Part shown: in pieces, positions 16,800-25,999 of the stretch
How positions within the stretch are numbered: the stretch's first letter is position 1
Layout: each line of letters starts with the position of its first letter
Assembly: GCF_028829235.1 (NCBI RefSeq)
Contig: NZ_JAIWJY010000016.1
Span: 1-53,451, forward strand
Length of the DNA: 53,451 nucleotides
Direction of reading: 5' to 3'
Origin: Tenacibaculum larymnensis
Lineage (GTDB): Bacteria > Bacteroidota > Bacteroidia > Flavobacteriales > Flavobacteriaceae
Translations under genes and position numbers: made by a program
Notes under the pieces: generated by a model
What the model was told of the DNA's origin: nothing
What the model saw: the letters and a program-made list of their open reading frames with translations, nothing else
The model's database searches: none

Positions 16800-18653
16800 A
16801 TGTCAGATATTATACAGTTACTACCTGATCATGTTGCTAATCAAATTGCTGCTGGAGAAGTCGTTCAACGCCCTGCTTCTGTAGTAAAAGAGTTGATTGA
16901 AAACTCTATTGATGCTGGTGCTACTTCTATTACCCTATTGTTAAAAGATGCTGGAAAAACTTTGATTCAAGTAATTGACGACGGTAAAGGAATGAGTGCT
17001 ACCGATGCTCGTTTAAGTTTTGAACGTCACGCTACTTCAAAAATTAAAGATGCACAAGATTTATTCAACCTAAACACCAAAGGATTTCGTGGTGAAGCTT
17101 TAGCTTCTATTGCTGCCATTGCACATGTTGAACTAAAAACTAAGCAAGAAGATGATGAGTTAGGCACGCAAATAAAAATTGAAGGTAGTGAAATAACTTC
17201 TCAAGAAGTAGTTTCAACTGCTAAGGGCACCAGTATTGCTGTTAAAAACTTATTTTTTAACATTCCTGCTCGTCGTAACTTTTTAAAATCCGACACTGTT
17301 GAAACTCGCCATATTGTTGATGAATTTCAACGTGTGGCTCTAGCACACCCAAACATTTCTTTTTTATTACATCATAATAATAACGAAGTTTATCATTTAA
17401 AGAAAAGTAATTTACGTAAACGTATCGTCGCTATTTTTGGAACTAAAATGAATGAAAAGTTAGTTCCTATTAATGAGCAAACCGATATTATTACTGTTAA
17501 TGGTTTTGTGGCAAAACCAGAGTTTGCTAAGAAAAAACGTGGTGAACAATTCTTTTTTGTGAATGACCGTTTTATAAAAAGCTCATACTTAAATCATGCT
17601 GTAGTAAATGCTTTTGAAGGTTTGTTAGAGAGTGGTTCACACCCTTCATACTTTTTATATTTAGAAGTACCTGCTAACACGATTGATATTAACATTCACC
17701 CAACAAAAACAGAAATTAAGTTTGATAACGAAAAAGCGTTATATGCTATTTTACGTGCTACAGTTAAACATAGTTTAGGACAATATAATGTAGCTCCTGT
17801 TTTGGATTTTGATAGAGACTCTACTTTAGATACTCCTTACGATTATAGTAAAAAAAGTAACTCTTCAGTTCCTCCAATAACTGTAGATCCTACATTTAAC
17901 CCTTTTAAAACTGAAACTAGTTATAAAGAGCCTTCTAATACAAGTAATTCACCAAAAAGTAGCACAACACACAGTTATCAATCTAACTTTAAAAAAGATA
18001 CTGGAAGTTGGGAAGCTTTATATACAAATACTGATACTATTGAACCTGCTCAACAAGAGCAACTTTTTGAGTCTGAACAAGAAACTGAAACTGGAAAAAC
18101 CTTCCAAATTCAAAAAAAATACTTGTTGAGTTCTATAAAATCAGGAGTCGTATTAATTCACCAATCTTTAGCACATCAACGTGTATTGTATGAAGAATTT
18201 TTAGAAAACATTACTGTTAAAGAAGCAAGCAGTCAACAACTGCTGTTTCCTGTAAATATTTCTTTTTCTTCGTCTGATATAGAAATGATATATAGCATAA
18301 AGTCTGATTTAGAGAGTGCTGGCTTTATGTTTGATGAGTTCACCAAAGAAAGTGTAGTAATTGCAGGAATTCCAACCTCAATAAGTGAAAGTCAAATCAC
18401 ACTTATTTTAGAGCAGTTATTAGATGATATTAAACTTGAAGTACCTGACACTAGCTTTAGTCACTTTGATGTAATGGCTAAATCATTTGCAAAATCACTC
18501 GCTATAAAAACAGGAACTTCTTTAAATCCAAAAGAGCAAGAAAACTTAGTAAACAACTTGTTCTCTTGTAAAGAACCTAATATTTCACCATTTGGCAAAC
18601 CTACGTTTAAAACATTAGCTTTAAATGAAATAGATGCCATTTTTAATAAATAA
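16800..18653 (+). CDS. mutL: DNA mismatch repair protein MutL
   Basis: The 617-residue protein has an intact GHKL ATPase domain: ELIENSIDAGAT (catalytic Glu34), DDGKGM, FERHATSKI and GFRGEALASIAAIA. A Ser/Thr/Pro-rich linker (about 345-430) leads to the C-terminal dimerisation domain. There the usual endonuclease motif DQHAxxE is replaced by IHQSLAHQRVLYEEF (about 451-466), and the CPHGRP motif by SPFGKP (about 594-599). The ATPase and clamp roles therefore look intact while the nicking activity is doubtful. It is followed by two rhomboid genes in the same direction. Confidence 0.96.
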   Translation: MSDIIQLLPDHVANQIAAGEVVQRPASVVKELIENSIDAGATSITLLLKDAGKTLIQVIDDGKGMSATDARLSFERHATSKIKDAQDLFNLNTKGFRGEALASIAAIAHVELKTKQEDDELGTQIKIEGSEITSQEVVSTAKGTSIAVKNLFFNIPARRNFLKSDTVETRHIVDEFQRVALAHPNISFLLHHNNNEVYHLKKSNLRKRIVAIFGTKMNEKLVPINEQTDIITVNGFVAKPEFAKKKRGEQFFFVNDRFIKSSYLNHAVVNAFEGLLESGSHPSYFLYLEVPANTIDINIHPTKTEIKFDNEKALYAILRATVKHSLGQYNVAPVLDFDRDSTLDTPYDYSKKSNSSVPPITVDPTFNPFKTETSYKEPSNTSNSPKSSTTHSYQSNFKKDTGSWEALYTNTDTIEPAQQEQLFESEQETETGKTFQIQKKYLLSSIKSGVVLIHQSLAHQRVLYEEFLENITVKEASSQQLLFPVNISFSSSDIEMIYSIKSDLESAGFMFDEFTKESVVIAGIPTSISESQITLILEQLLDDIKLEVPDTSFSHFDVMAKSFAKSLAIKTGTSLNPKEQENLVNNLFSCKEPNISPFGKPTFKTLALNEIDAIFNK

Positions 18654-18661
18654 AAAGTAAT

Positions 18662-19387
18662 ATGCCAAGATTAACACAAGCCATAAAGCATTTAATAATC
18701 ATTAACGTGATTATGTATTTTGCTCCGCAGCTATTAAACATGGATTTAACTAATCTATTTGCTTTGCATTATCCTAAAAATGAACATTTTGGGGTTTGGC
18801 AATATATTACACACATGTTTATGCATGGTGGGCCTGCTCATTTACTTTTTAATATGTATGGTTTGTGGGCTTTTGGTACTCCACTTGAGCAAATGTGGGG
18901 ACGAAATAAATTTTTATTCTTTTATTTTTCTGCGGGGATTGGTGCGGGTTTAATTTACACTTTCGCAAATTATTATCAATTTAATGGAATTTATGAACAA
19001 CTAATTGGCATGGGAGTTTCTCCTGCTGAAATTCAAAATATTTTAAGTTCAGGACAGTATAACGATAGTTTAATTACTTTATCTAATAAAACTATGAGTG
19101 AGTTTTATAGTTTATACCACACTCCTGCCGTTGGTGCTTCTGGTGCTATTTATGGAATTTTAGTTGCCTTTGGATTAACTTATCCTGATGCTAAACTAGC
19201 ATTGATTTTCTTCCCTGTTCCTATTGCTGCCAAATACTTTATTCCTTTAATTATTTTAAGTGATTTATTCTTTGGTATGACTAGTTATTCAATTGGTAAC
19301 ATTGCACATTTTGCACATATTGGTGGTGCTATAATTGGTTTTATTATTGCTTGGTATTGGAAAAAAAATCAATTTAAATTTCGTTAA
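18662..19387 (+). CDS. Rhomboid family intramembrane serine protease (first of two)
   Basis: The 241-residue protein has about six transmembrane helices, the L1-loop motif HLLFNMYGLWAFG, the catalytic Ser in VGASGAIYG (about residue 159) and the catalytic His in HFAHIGGA (about residue 216). Rhomboids cleave transmembrane segments of other membrane proteins. It starts 8 bases after mutL and lies just upstream of a second, divergent rhomboid. Substrates are unknown. Confidence 0.94.
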   Translation: MPRLTQAIKHLIIINVIMYFAPQLLNMDLTNLFALHYPKNEHFGVWQYITHMFMHGGPAHLLFNMYGLWAFGTPLEQMWGRNKFLFFYFSAGIGAGLIYTFANYYQFNGIYEQLIGMGVSPAEIQNILSSGQYNDSLITLSNKTMSEFYSLYHTPAVGASGAIYGILVAFGLTYPDAKLALIFFPVPIAAKYFIPLIILSDLFFGMTSYSIGNIAHFAHIGGAIIGFIIAWYWKKNQFKFR

Positions 19388-19428
19388 TTTAGTAACTTAA
19401 CTTGTCTTTATTCAAGAAGTCATAAAAC

Positions 19429-20289
19429 ATGAATATACTCGATAACTTAAAATATAGATTTAAACATGCAGGAATTGTTGAACAGTTAATTTATGTAAAC
19501 TTAGCTGTTTTCTTACTTGTTTTTGTTACCAATACTTTTGGGTTTCTTTTTCAATCTAAAACTAACTTTTTAGTAGAATGGTTAGCTTTACCTGCCAATT
19601 TTGATGATTTTATACTAAAACCATGGACTATTATTACATATGGTTTTTTACACACACGTTTCATCCATATCTTGTTTAATCTTATAATTTTATTCTTTGT
19701 GGGTAATCTTTTTATAGATTATTTTACCAAAAAACAACTTTTAACTTTTTACTTATTAGGTACATTTTTTGGTGGACTTGTTTTTATTTTAAGCTATAAT
19801 TATTTTCCTGCGTTAGTAAACAGTCCTCACATTAATGTTTTATTAGGAGCTTCTGCTGGAACATCTGCTATATTGGTTGGAATAGCGACTTACATCCCTA
19901 ATTATTCATTTAAAATTCCTTTAATTGGCTATGTTAAATTATGGTATATAGCAGTTTTTTTGATTTTAATAGACATAATACAAATTCCAGGAAATAATAC
20001 TGGTGGGCATTTAGCACACCTTGGTGGTGCTTTATTTGGTTTTTTCTATGTTCGTAGCGCTAGTAACAAGGAATTGGATATTTTTAAATCAATAAACAAA
20101 CTTTTTTCTAAAAGAGATAAAAAGCTAAAAACAGTTTATAAGTCTGGTAATAAAACCCAAAAATCAAACGTTGATAAAACAAGAAATCAAGAAGAAGTAG
20201 ATGCTATTTTAGATAAAATTAGTAAATCTGGATACGATACTTTAAGTAAAAGTGAAAAAGAGTTTTTATTTAAACAAGGAAAAAATTAA
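19429..20289 (+). CDS. Rhomboid family intramembrane serine protease (second of two)
   Basis: The 286-residue protein has six transmembrane helices (TYGFLHTRFIHILFNLIILFF, GASAGTSAILVG with the probable catalytic Ser about residue 142, HLAHLGGALFGF with the His about residue 194) and a soluble Lys-rich tail of about 70 residues ending in a helical segment (VDAILDKISKSGYDTLSKSEKEFL). That tail is typical of a Bacteroidota rhomboid subgroup. The Ser motif is GASA rather than GxSG. It ends directly before the next gene's ATG with no gap, so the two are co-transcribed. Confidence 0.92.
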   Translation: MNILDNLKYRFKHAGIVEQLIYVNLAVFLLVFVTNTFGFLFQSKTNFLVEWLALPANFDDFILKPWTIITYGFLHTRFIHILFNLIILFFVGNLFIDYFTKKQLLTFYLLGTFFGGLVFILSYNYFPALVNSPHINVLLGASAGTSAILVGIATYIPNYSFKIPLIGYVKLWYIAVFLILIDIIQIPGNNTGGHLAHLGGALFGFFYVRSASNKELDIFKSINKLFSKRDKKLKTVYKSGNKTQKSNVDKTRNQEEVDAILDKISKSGYDTLSKSEKEFLFKQGKN

Positions 20290-21303
20290 ATGAGAAAGTT
20301 TTCGATAGCTAATAAATTTTTATTCTTTATCAATTCAGTTTTTGCAGCTGTTTTATTGCTATCGTACGCACTTCCGTACGTATCTCCGCAAACAATTCCT
20401 TTCCTTTCTGTTTTTGGCTTGTTTGTCCCGTTTTTAGTTATCGTAAACATTGGTTTCTTTGTGTATTGGCTTATTAAAATGCATAAAAATGCATTTTTAT
20501 CATTACTCGTTTTAGCTATAGGATGGTTTATCTCTACTCCCTTAGTTAAATTTTCAAACAAGGAAGTAATCTTAAATGATGATTTAAAAATAATAAGTTA
20601 TAATGTTCATTTATTTAATCATTATAAACATGAAGAAGATATAACTACTGAGCAGAAAATTTACGAATTCATCAACAATGAAAATCCAGATGTTATTGCC
20701 ATACAGGAGTTTTATAACTCAAAAATGTTAGACATTAAACTTCCTTACAAATACATAAAAACGAAAACGAAAACGAATAAATTTGGGCTAGCTATTTACT
20801 CTAAGCACCCAATTATAAATTCTGGTTCTCTTGATTTTAAACAAAGTGCTAACAATACCATTTTTGCTGATATTCTTGTTAAAAATGACACTATTCGTGT
20901 ATACAATGTACATTTGGAATCGTTAAAACTGAACCCGAAAAAAGAAAATTTTGGAGAAAAAAGTTCAGAGCGTTTATTTAAGCGTTTAGAAAATGGTTTT
21001 GTTAAACAAGTAAGTCAGGTTGAATTAATCCAACAACATGAGTATTCTTGGAAAGGCAAAAAAATTGTTTGTGGCGACTTTAATAACACAGCTTATTCTT
21101 GGGCGTATAAACAATTGGCTACTGATAAAAAAGATGCTTTTATTGAATGTGGAATTGGCCTAGGTAAATCTTTCCGATACATCTACCCTATGCGTATCGA
21201 CTTTGTTTTAACAGATAAAAAAGCTATCATTAACCAGTTTAAAACTTACGGAGACATAAAACTTTCTGATCACTACCCTGTTATGGCTCGCTTACATTGG
21301 TAA
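20290..21303 (+). CDS. Endonuclease/exonuclease/phosphatase (EEP) family membrane protein
   Basis: The 337-residue protein has about three N-terminal transmembrane helices (residues about 8-90) and an EEP domain with IISYNVHLFNHY, DVIAIQEFY, VYNVHLES, CGDFNNTAYSWAY and the closing RIDFVLTD and LSDHYPVMARL, so Asn, Glu, Asp and His metal or catalytic residues are present. Similar fused proteins are common beside rhomboid genes in Flavobacteria. The substrate could be a phospholipid, nucleic acid or phosphoester; this cannot be told from sequence. Confidence 0.9.
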   Translation: MRKFSIANKFLFFINSVFAAVLLLSYALPYVSPQTIPFLSVFGLFVPFLVIVNIGFFVYWLIKMHKNAFLSLLVLAIGWFISTPLVKFSNKEVILNDDLKIISYNVHLFNHYKHEEDITTEQKIYEFINNENPDVIAIQEFYNSKMLDIKLPYKYIKTKTKTNKFGLAIYSKHPIINSGSLDFKQSANNTIFADILVKNDTIRVYNVHLESLKLNPKKENFGEKSSERLFKRLENGFVKQVSQVELIQQHEYSWKGKKIVCGDFNNTAYSWAYKQLATDKKDAFIECGIGLGKSFRYIYPMRIDFVLTDKKAIINQFKTYGDIKLSDHYPVMARLHW

Positions 21304-21358
21304 TTTTATTTTTATTTCGGTATAAAAGTGTATTTTTAACCGATTTAAAAACTAACCT

Positions 21359-22501
21359 ATGAAACAACATTACGATGTTGCTGTTATTGGCAGCGGACCA
21401 TCAGGAGCTTCAACAGCTTTTTATTTAGCACAAAAAGGTATTTCAACTGTTATTATTGAAAAAGAAACTTTACCTCGCTATAAAACATGCGGAGGTGGTT
21501 TTGTTTTTAGAGGGCGTAAAAACTTACCTTTTGATATTAAGGAGGTAGTTGAAAAAGAGTTCCATACTGTTGATATTTATCTAGGAGAAAAACTTCATTT
21601 TAAAACGCATAGAGAAAAACCAACTATTTCTATGATTATGCGTGATTCTTTTGACAATCTAATTACCCAAAAGGCAAAAGAATTTGGAGCTACGTTATTA
21701 GAAAATCATAAATTAAAAGGATTATCTTTTTCTGATGATATTATTACTCTAGAAACTTCTCAGGGAAATTTTACTGCTAATTTTGTTATTGCTGCAGACG
21801 GAGCTTTGAGTCCAACCGCAAAAATGGCTGGATGGAAAGAAGATACTCGTAAATTAATTCCTGCTTTAGAATATGAAGTAGAAGTTTCTGATGAAGACTT
21901 TGAACGTTTATCTAAAGAAGTTCGTTTTGATATTGATGCTATTCCTTATGGTTATGCCTGGAATTTTCCTAAAAAGAAGCATTTATCTATTGGAGTTGCT
22001 TCCGCTAGAAGAACTAAAATTAACTTGAAAGAACACTATCAACAATATTTAAAAACTTTAAATATTACAAATATTGTTAGCGAATCTCAGCATGGATTTC
22101 AAATTCCTGTTTCTCCTCGTACAGACGGATTTGTTAAAAACAATGTGTTTTTAATTGGTGATGCTGCTGGCTTTGCTGACCCCATAACTGCAGAAGGAAT
22201 TTCTAACGCTATTTACAGTGGTAAATTGGCTGCTGAAGCTATAATTGAGAGTGAAAAAGAACCTGAATTAGCTGAAAAATTATACCTAGAAAAAATATCG
22301 GAAAGCTTACTTCCTGAAATAAAAACTGGTTTATGGCTTTCTAAGTGGTTTTACGAACAAAAAAATATTCGAAATATTGTATTGAAAAAATACGGTCAAC
22401 AGTTTAGCGAAGCTATGGCCGATGTTTTTCACGGGGATAGAAGTTATCCTAAAGACATTAAAAAAACAATTACGAATCGAATTAAAGATTTAGTTTCTTA
22501 A
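21359..22501 (+). CDS. Geranylgeranyl reductase family FAD-dependent oxidoreductase
   Basis: The 380-residue protein has the dinucleotide-binding fold VAVIGSGPSGASTAFYLA at the N terminus, PRYKTCGGG, an internal IAADGALSPTAK motif and the FAD-binding GDAAGFADPITAEGI. These place it with the geranylgeranyl reductase-like flavoproteins, which reduce isoprenoid double bonds or hydroxylate aromatic substrates. It follows the EEP gene by 55 bases, with a partly matching promoter-like TATTTTTA in between, and ends with a terminator. Isoprenoid or quinone reduction is an inference from the family. Confidence 0.9.
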   Translation: MKQHYDVAVIGSGPSGASTAFYLAQKGISTVIIEKETLPRYKTCGGGFVFRGRKNLPFDIKEVVEKEFHTVDIYLGEKLHFKTHREKPTISMIMRDSFDNLITQKAKEFGATLLENHKLKGLSFSDDIITLETSQGNFTANFVIAADGALSPTAKMAGWKEDTRKLIPALEYEVEVSDEDFERLSKEVRFDIDAIPYGYAWNFPKKKHLSIGVASARRTKINLKEHYQQYLKTLNITNIVSESQHGFQIPVSPRTDGFVKNNVFLIGDAAGFADPITAEGISNAIYSGKLAAEAIIESEKEPELAEKLYLEKISESLLPEIKTGLWLSKWFYEQKNIRNIVLKKYGQQFSEAMADVFHGDRSYPKDIKKTITNRIKDLVS

Positions 22502-22505
22502 AAAT

Positions 22506-22537
22506 AAAGAGCAGCCCCAAAAAGGTTGCTTTTTTTA
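22506..22537 (+). terminator. Rho-independent terminator
   Basis: Stem AAAGAGCAGCC / GGTTGCTTTTT with two G-U pairs and a short A-rich loop is followed by a T-run (to 22537), just after the flavoprotein gene. Confidence 0.75.
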
Positions 22538-22656
22538 TTTTTAATATTCTTTCATTTATACTTAAAAAGTTAGCACTTATTCTCAAAAGATATTTTGTCT
22601 GCTTTTTTTCTTTTAACTTGCTGTAAAACTATTCCATCTCTAAATTTTACATTCTA

Positions 22657-23382
22657 GTGAAAGAAATTAAAACTACCACATCTTTAAAGCTTCCTTTTCT
22701 GTTTGATACAGATAAGCTTTTACATGATTATTCTTTAGTTGTAAATCAACATTGGATTCCTCATTTTAACACATCAGGATATGAAGGTGAGTGGAAAGCA
22801 ATTCCTTTATATACTAGCAATGGTGATACTTCTAACATTTTTGCTTTTCAAAATGATAATGGTACTATTCAGAAAACTCCCATAATGAGTGATTGTAATT
22901 ATTTTAGAGAGGTCATTAACTCTTTTCAATGCCCTATTTTATCTGCTCGCTTGCTTCGTTTGAATGTTGGTGCAGAAATAAAACCTCATCGTGATTACAA
23001 ACTTGGTTATGAAGATGGCAATTTTCGCTTACATATTCCGATTATTACAAATAACAAGGTTGAATTTATTTTAAATGATAAACCATTGAATATGTTGCCT
23101 GGAGAATGTTGGTATACGAATGTAAATTATGTACATTCTGTTGCCAACAAAGGAAATAAGGATCGCATACACTTAGTTATTGACGCAGAGAGAAACGAGT
23201 GGTCAGATTCTTTGTTCTTTTCACTTGCTCCAAAAGATAGCTTTCAAACTATACAAGAAGAAATTGACTCACCAGAAACAATACGTCTTATCTTAAACGA
23301 ACTAAAGCGTAACAATGAGCCTGCTTCAGAAAAACTTATTCATGAAATGGAACAAAAGTTATTAAAACTTACATCTAAATAA
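22657..23382 (+). CDS. Aspartyl/asparaginyl beta-hydroxylase-fold 2OG-Fe(II) oxygenase
   Basis: The 241-residue protein starts at GTG (22657). It has the facial-triad arrangement of the Asp/Asn beta-hydroxylase family: PHRDYK (H111, D113), RLHIPI (124-129), YVHSVAN (H160) and DRIHLVID (R170, probable 2-oxoglutarate carboxylate anchor). A 60-residue C-terminal extension follows the oxygenase core. It should hydroxylate an amino-acid side chain, free or in a peptide. The next gene, a SAM methyltransferase, begins 6 bases later, so the two form one unit. The substrate is unknown. Confidence 0.85.
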   Translation: MKEIKTTTSLKLPFLFDTDKLLHDYSLVVNQHWIPHFNTSGYEGEWKAIPLYTSNGDTSNIFAFQNDNGTIQKTPIMSDCNYFREVINSFQCPILSARLLRLNVGAEIKPHRDYKLGYEDGNFRLHIPIITNNKVEFILNDKPLNMLPGECWYTNVNYVHSVANKGNKDRIHLVIDAERNEWSDSLFFSLAPKDSFQTIQEEIDSPETIRLILNELKRNNEPASEKLIHEMEQKLLKLTSK

Positions 23383-23388
23383 TAACTT

Positions 23389-24387
23389 ATGATGAATTTA
23401 AAAAAAGAGTTACTGCATATTACTTCTCAATTCTTTGAAGAAAAACCTGATTATTCTTCAGCTTTAAAAGAGTATAAACAATTACTTTTTAGAATTTCAA
23501 ATGAAACTATAAATAATGAAGAGCATCGAAATAATGTTCAACTTGAAAATGGTGTAGCAATAGGCACTTTATGGGCAGCTAATTGTCTTGATGATTTGGT
23601 AAGAACCTATAAGTTTATTAGAGGGATTGAGGTTGCTATTCAAGAGAAAATCCATCAAAAAGACTCACTACATATTCTTTATGCTGGTACTGGTCCTTTT
23701 GCTTCGCTCATACTTCCTTTTATATTGAAGTATACTGATTTGAATATAACATACACACTTTTAGAGGTAAATCTTCTAAGTTTTGAGGCTTTAAAAAGTA
23801 CAATTAAAAAGTTAGGTTTAGAAACCAATAATATCAACTTTATAAATCAAGACGCTACAAAATATCAATTCCCAAAAAACTTTTCTCCTGATATTATTGT
23901 AAGTGAAACTATGCAACGTGCATTGGATAGTGAGCAACAAGTTTCTGTTTTTTATAACTTAATGAAACAATCTAATTCAGATACTGTTTTTATTCCTGAG
24001 AAAATTACGTTAACTATTGGTACAGGCTCTTCTGAAAATATTAAAACCGACATTCAACAAAAATATTATCGCGAACATGACAAGGTTTTTGAAGTTAGTA
24101 AAGAAGCCATGAACTCGAGTGATTGGTTGTTTGAAAAAACTTCAAACAAATTAAGTTTTACTAAAAAGCATACGATTTTAAAAGAAGAAGAACTTTCTAC
24201 AGCTAGTGAAATTGTGGTGATGACAGAAATTACAATTTATAAAAATGAGAAACTTATTATAAATGAAAGCGGCTTAACTGTTCCTAAATACATTAAGGAT
24301 GTTTCCAACAACAAAAAAGAATCCTTAACTATTAAATCTAAATATGTAATTGGTGCTGAACCTAAGCTTGATTTAAAAATTGTTTAA
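23389..24387 (+). CDS. Class I SAM-dependent methyltransferase-like protein
   Basis: The 332-residue protein has a helical N-terminal part (about 1-90) and a Rossmann methyltransferase core. Motif I is ILYAGTGPFASLILP, the acidic strand-2 end is TYTLLEVN, a later strand is INFINQDATKYQF, and the acceptor-side strand DIIVSETMQRAL resembles the SExM(x) double-E region of PRMT-like enzymes. A beta-rich C-terminal part follows (ITLTIGTGSSENIKTD onwards). ATG 23389 or the next ATG (23392) starts it. Coupled with the oxygenase upstream, it probably acts on the same substrate. I do not recognise a named family member. Confidence 0.78.
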   Translation: MMNLKKELLHITSQFFEEKPDYSSALKEYKQLLFRISNETINNEEHRNNVQLENGVAIGTLWAANCLDDLVRTYKFIRGIEVAIQEKIHQKDSLHILYAGTGPFASLILPFILKYTDLNITYTLLEVNLLSFEALKSTIKKLGLETNNINFINQDATKYQFPKNFSPDIIVSETMQRALDSEQQVSVFYNLMKQSNSDTVFIPEKITLTIGTGSSENIKTDIQQKYYREHDKVFEVSKEAMNSSDWLFEKTSNKLSFTKKHTILKEEELSTASEIVVMTEITIYKNEKLIINESGLTVPKYIKDVSNNKKESLTIKSKYVIGAEPKLDLKIV

Positions 24388-24926
24388 ACAAACTTCAAGT
24401 TTACTCCTTTTTTCTCAGCATATTTCTTTGCTGCCTCGTCTAGTTCTAAGTTTTTTGCTTTAAACTCTTCTAGGCTTTTTGCTTTAAACTCTTTGATTAA
24501 CTGATTAATTTCTTGTTGAGTTTTTCCCTCATCATACATATATGCTATTTCTGCATAGTCCTTTTTATAAAAGTCGATACAAAACTCAAATAATTCAACA
24601 GAAGCATTTATTAACTCTTTTGAATCTTCATTTACTTCTAATTTCTGAATATCTTTTAAACTTCTTTCAAGATTTGGTATGGTGACTCTATGAAGGTATT
24701 GAGAATATGTTGCAGCATATTCTTCTCCGTCATTATCATAGTACTTTAGATATTCATTTTTTTGTAATTCTTTAAGTTGCTCAAAATACCCTATACCATA
24801 GTTAGCCATCAATAGATTGGCTTTAAGTACTGTTTTTTCAACAACTTTTTGCGGAGTTTCTTTCTGACAACTTGCAAACATTATAAATACTACAATTACC
24901 CCTAAAATATTATTTACCCTTTTCAT
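24384..24926 (-). CDS. Hypothetical lipoprotein, 180 residues
   Basis: An N-terminal lipoprotein leader (MKRVNNILGVIVVFIMFASC, Cys20) precedes an almost entirely alpha-helical, charged protein (KTVLKANLLMANYGIGYFEQLKELQKNEYLKYY, then FEFCIDFYKKDYAEIAYMYDEGK). The last helix contains EFKAKSLEEFKAKNLELDE, a short internal repeat of EFKAKxLE. Its stop overlaps the methyltransferase stop by 4 bases tail to tail. No domain is recognised, and outer or inner membrane anchorage cannot be distinguished. Confidence 0.8.
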   Translation of the reverse strand: MKRVNNILGVIVVFIMFASCQKETPQKVVEKTVLKANLLMANYGIGYFEQLKELQKNEYLKYYDNDGEEYAATYSQYLHRVTIPNLERSLKDIQKLEVNEDSKELINASVELFEFCIDFYKKDYAEIAYMYDEGKTQQEINQLIKEFKAKSLEEFKAKNLELDEAAKKYAEKKGVNLKFV

Positions 24927-25092
24927 TTCTAATATCTTTTATCAGGTTATAAAATAAATTCTTAACGTTTATGTAAAAAACATTGCAAACAAGGCTTTTT
25001 TTTGATTTTTTGATAGAAACCCCACACCCCTACCTTATTTAAGCCTTAGTTTACAATGTTATATTTTTTTTCTCTTTCTTTATTTAGTTAGC

Positions 25093-25512
25093 TTATATAA
25101 AGATGAATGAAGCAACAATCATCCACACTCCTACAGCTATTCCTAATAATCCTAACTTTCCTTGTTTCGGTGCAATCTTCCCTCTCAATATTTCTGCTTT
25201 TTCTCTAGCTTCAGGATTTTTTGATAATAATAACTTGTTTATCATTCCGTATCCTAACATAAAACCTAACCCTGCTTCAACAATACTACCTGCTAAGAAA
25301 GTTCCCCACCATATTGGTGCCGTAGTTAACCAACCTATATTTAAAACAGCTGAAATGATTCCCCAAATTCCCCAAATACAGAAGATAAGACCAATCCATC
25401 CTTGGTAAGGCTCTATTTTTTCTAATAATTCTTTGGCGTTTGGTTTTTTTGATAAAATTAAAGATGGCACTGCCACAATACTTAAAAATACTAATGAGAT
25501 TCCGTAAATCAT
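25093..25512 (-). CDS. Small polytopic membrane protein with an internal duplication
   Basis: The 139-residue protein has about four transmembrane helices. Residues 18-53 ([20 protein letters not shown], then [16 protein letters not shown]) and 94-133 ([20 protein letters not shown], then [20 protein letters not shown]) share the pattern LSKxPxAxE-x(n)-KIxPxQGxxGL-x(5)-GxWxI, so the protein arose by duplication of a half-unit. No family name is recognised. It is followed upstream on the same strand by a zinc-ribbon membrane protein (36 bases), probably in one transcript. Confidence 0.8.
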   Translation of the reverse strand: MIYGISLVFLSIVAVPSLILSKKPNAKELLEKIEPYQGWIGLIFCIWGIWGIISAVLNIGWLTTAPIWWGTFLAGSIVEAGLGFMLGYGMINKLLLSKNPEAREKAEILRGKIAPKQGKLGLLGIAVGVWMIVASFIFI

Positions 25513-25548
25513 GTTTAATTAAAATTTAAATGGTTTATATTGATTTTA

Positions 25549-25890
25549 TTATTTATGAATTAAAAGTGCTGAAGAAAACATAAACAGCATTAAAAAAGTT
25601 GCGATGATAAGTCCTGAAAACATCCACCAAGGAGTTTTACTTGTTTGCTTATGCTCTTTTGCTTTTCGTTGTAAATCTGGTGGCATTTGACTTTTGCTCA
25701 TTTCTAATTTACAATGCCCACAAATACTGTATGTTTTTTTGAATAATGGAAAAACAGGAATCCAAAATATATGTGCATACAATCTATTTACTTGTATAAA
25801 CAATCGCTCTGGCGTATTACAATAATTGCAACTATGATTGTTTACTGGTTGTATGCTTATTTTGGCTTCTCGCCATCCAAAAATTACCAT
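25549..25890 (-). CDS. Zinc-ribbon membrane protein
   Basis: The 113-residue protein has two CxxC pairs, CNYC (C21, C24) and CGHC (C57, C60), separated by a short hydrophobic stretch (IFWIPVFPLF). This forms a zinc-ribbon-like module of the kind starting bacterial membrane zinc-ribbon proteins. A transmembrane helix is at about 88-110 (WWMFSGLIIATFLMLFMFSS). The N terminus is cytoplasmic by the positive-inside rule. No enzymatic domain is present and the function is unknown. Confidence 0.82.
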   Translation of the reverse strand: MVIFGWREAKISIQPVNNHSCNYCNTPERLFIQVNRLYAHIFWIPVFPLFKKTYSICGHCKLEMSKSQMPPDLQRKAKEHKQTSKTPWWMFSGLIIATFLMLFMFSSALLIHK

Positions 25891-25999
25891 AACTTTATTA
25901 CTTATTAATTACGGTACAAAGATGCGAGAGTATCTATTGTTTAAATAGACTGAAACTAGTGAAAGTTATTACCCTGTTTTCAGGGGGTACGCTAAATTA

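Noticed and set aside
25093..25408. Plus-strand frame of 101 codons
   Set aside because: It is antisense to the membrane protein gene, whose hydrophobic helices and internal duplication are coherent on the minus strand.
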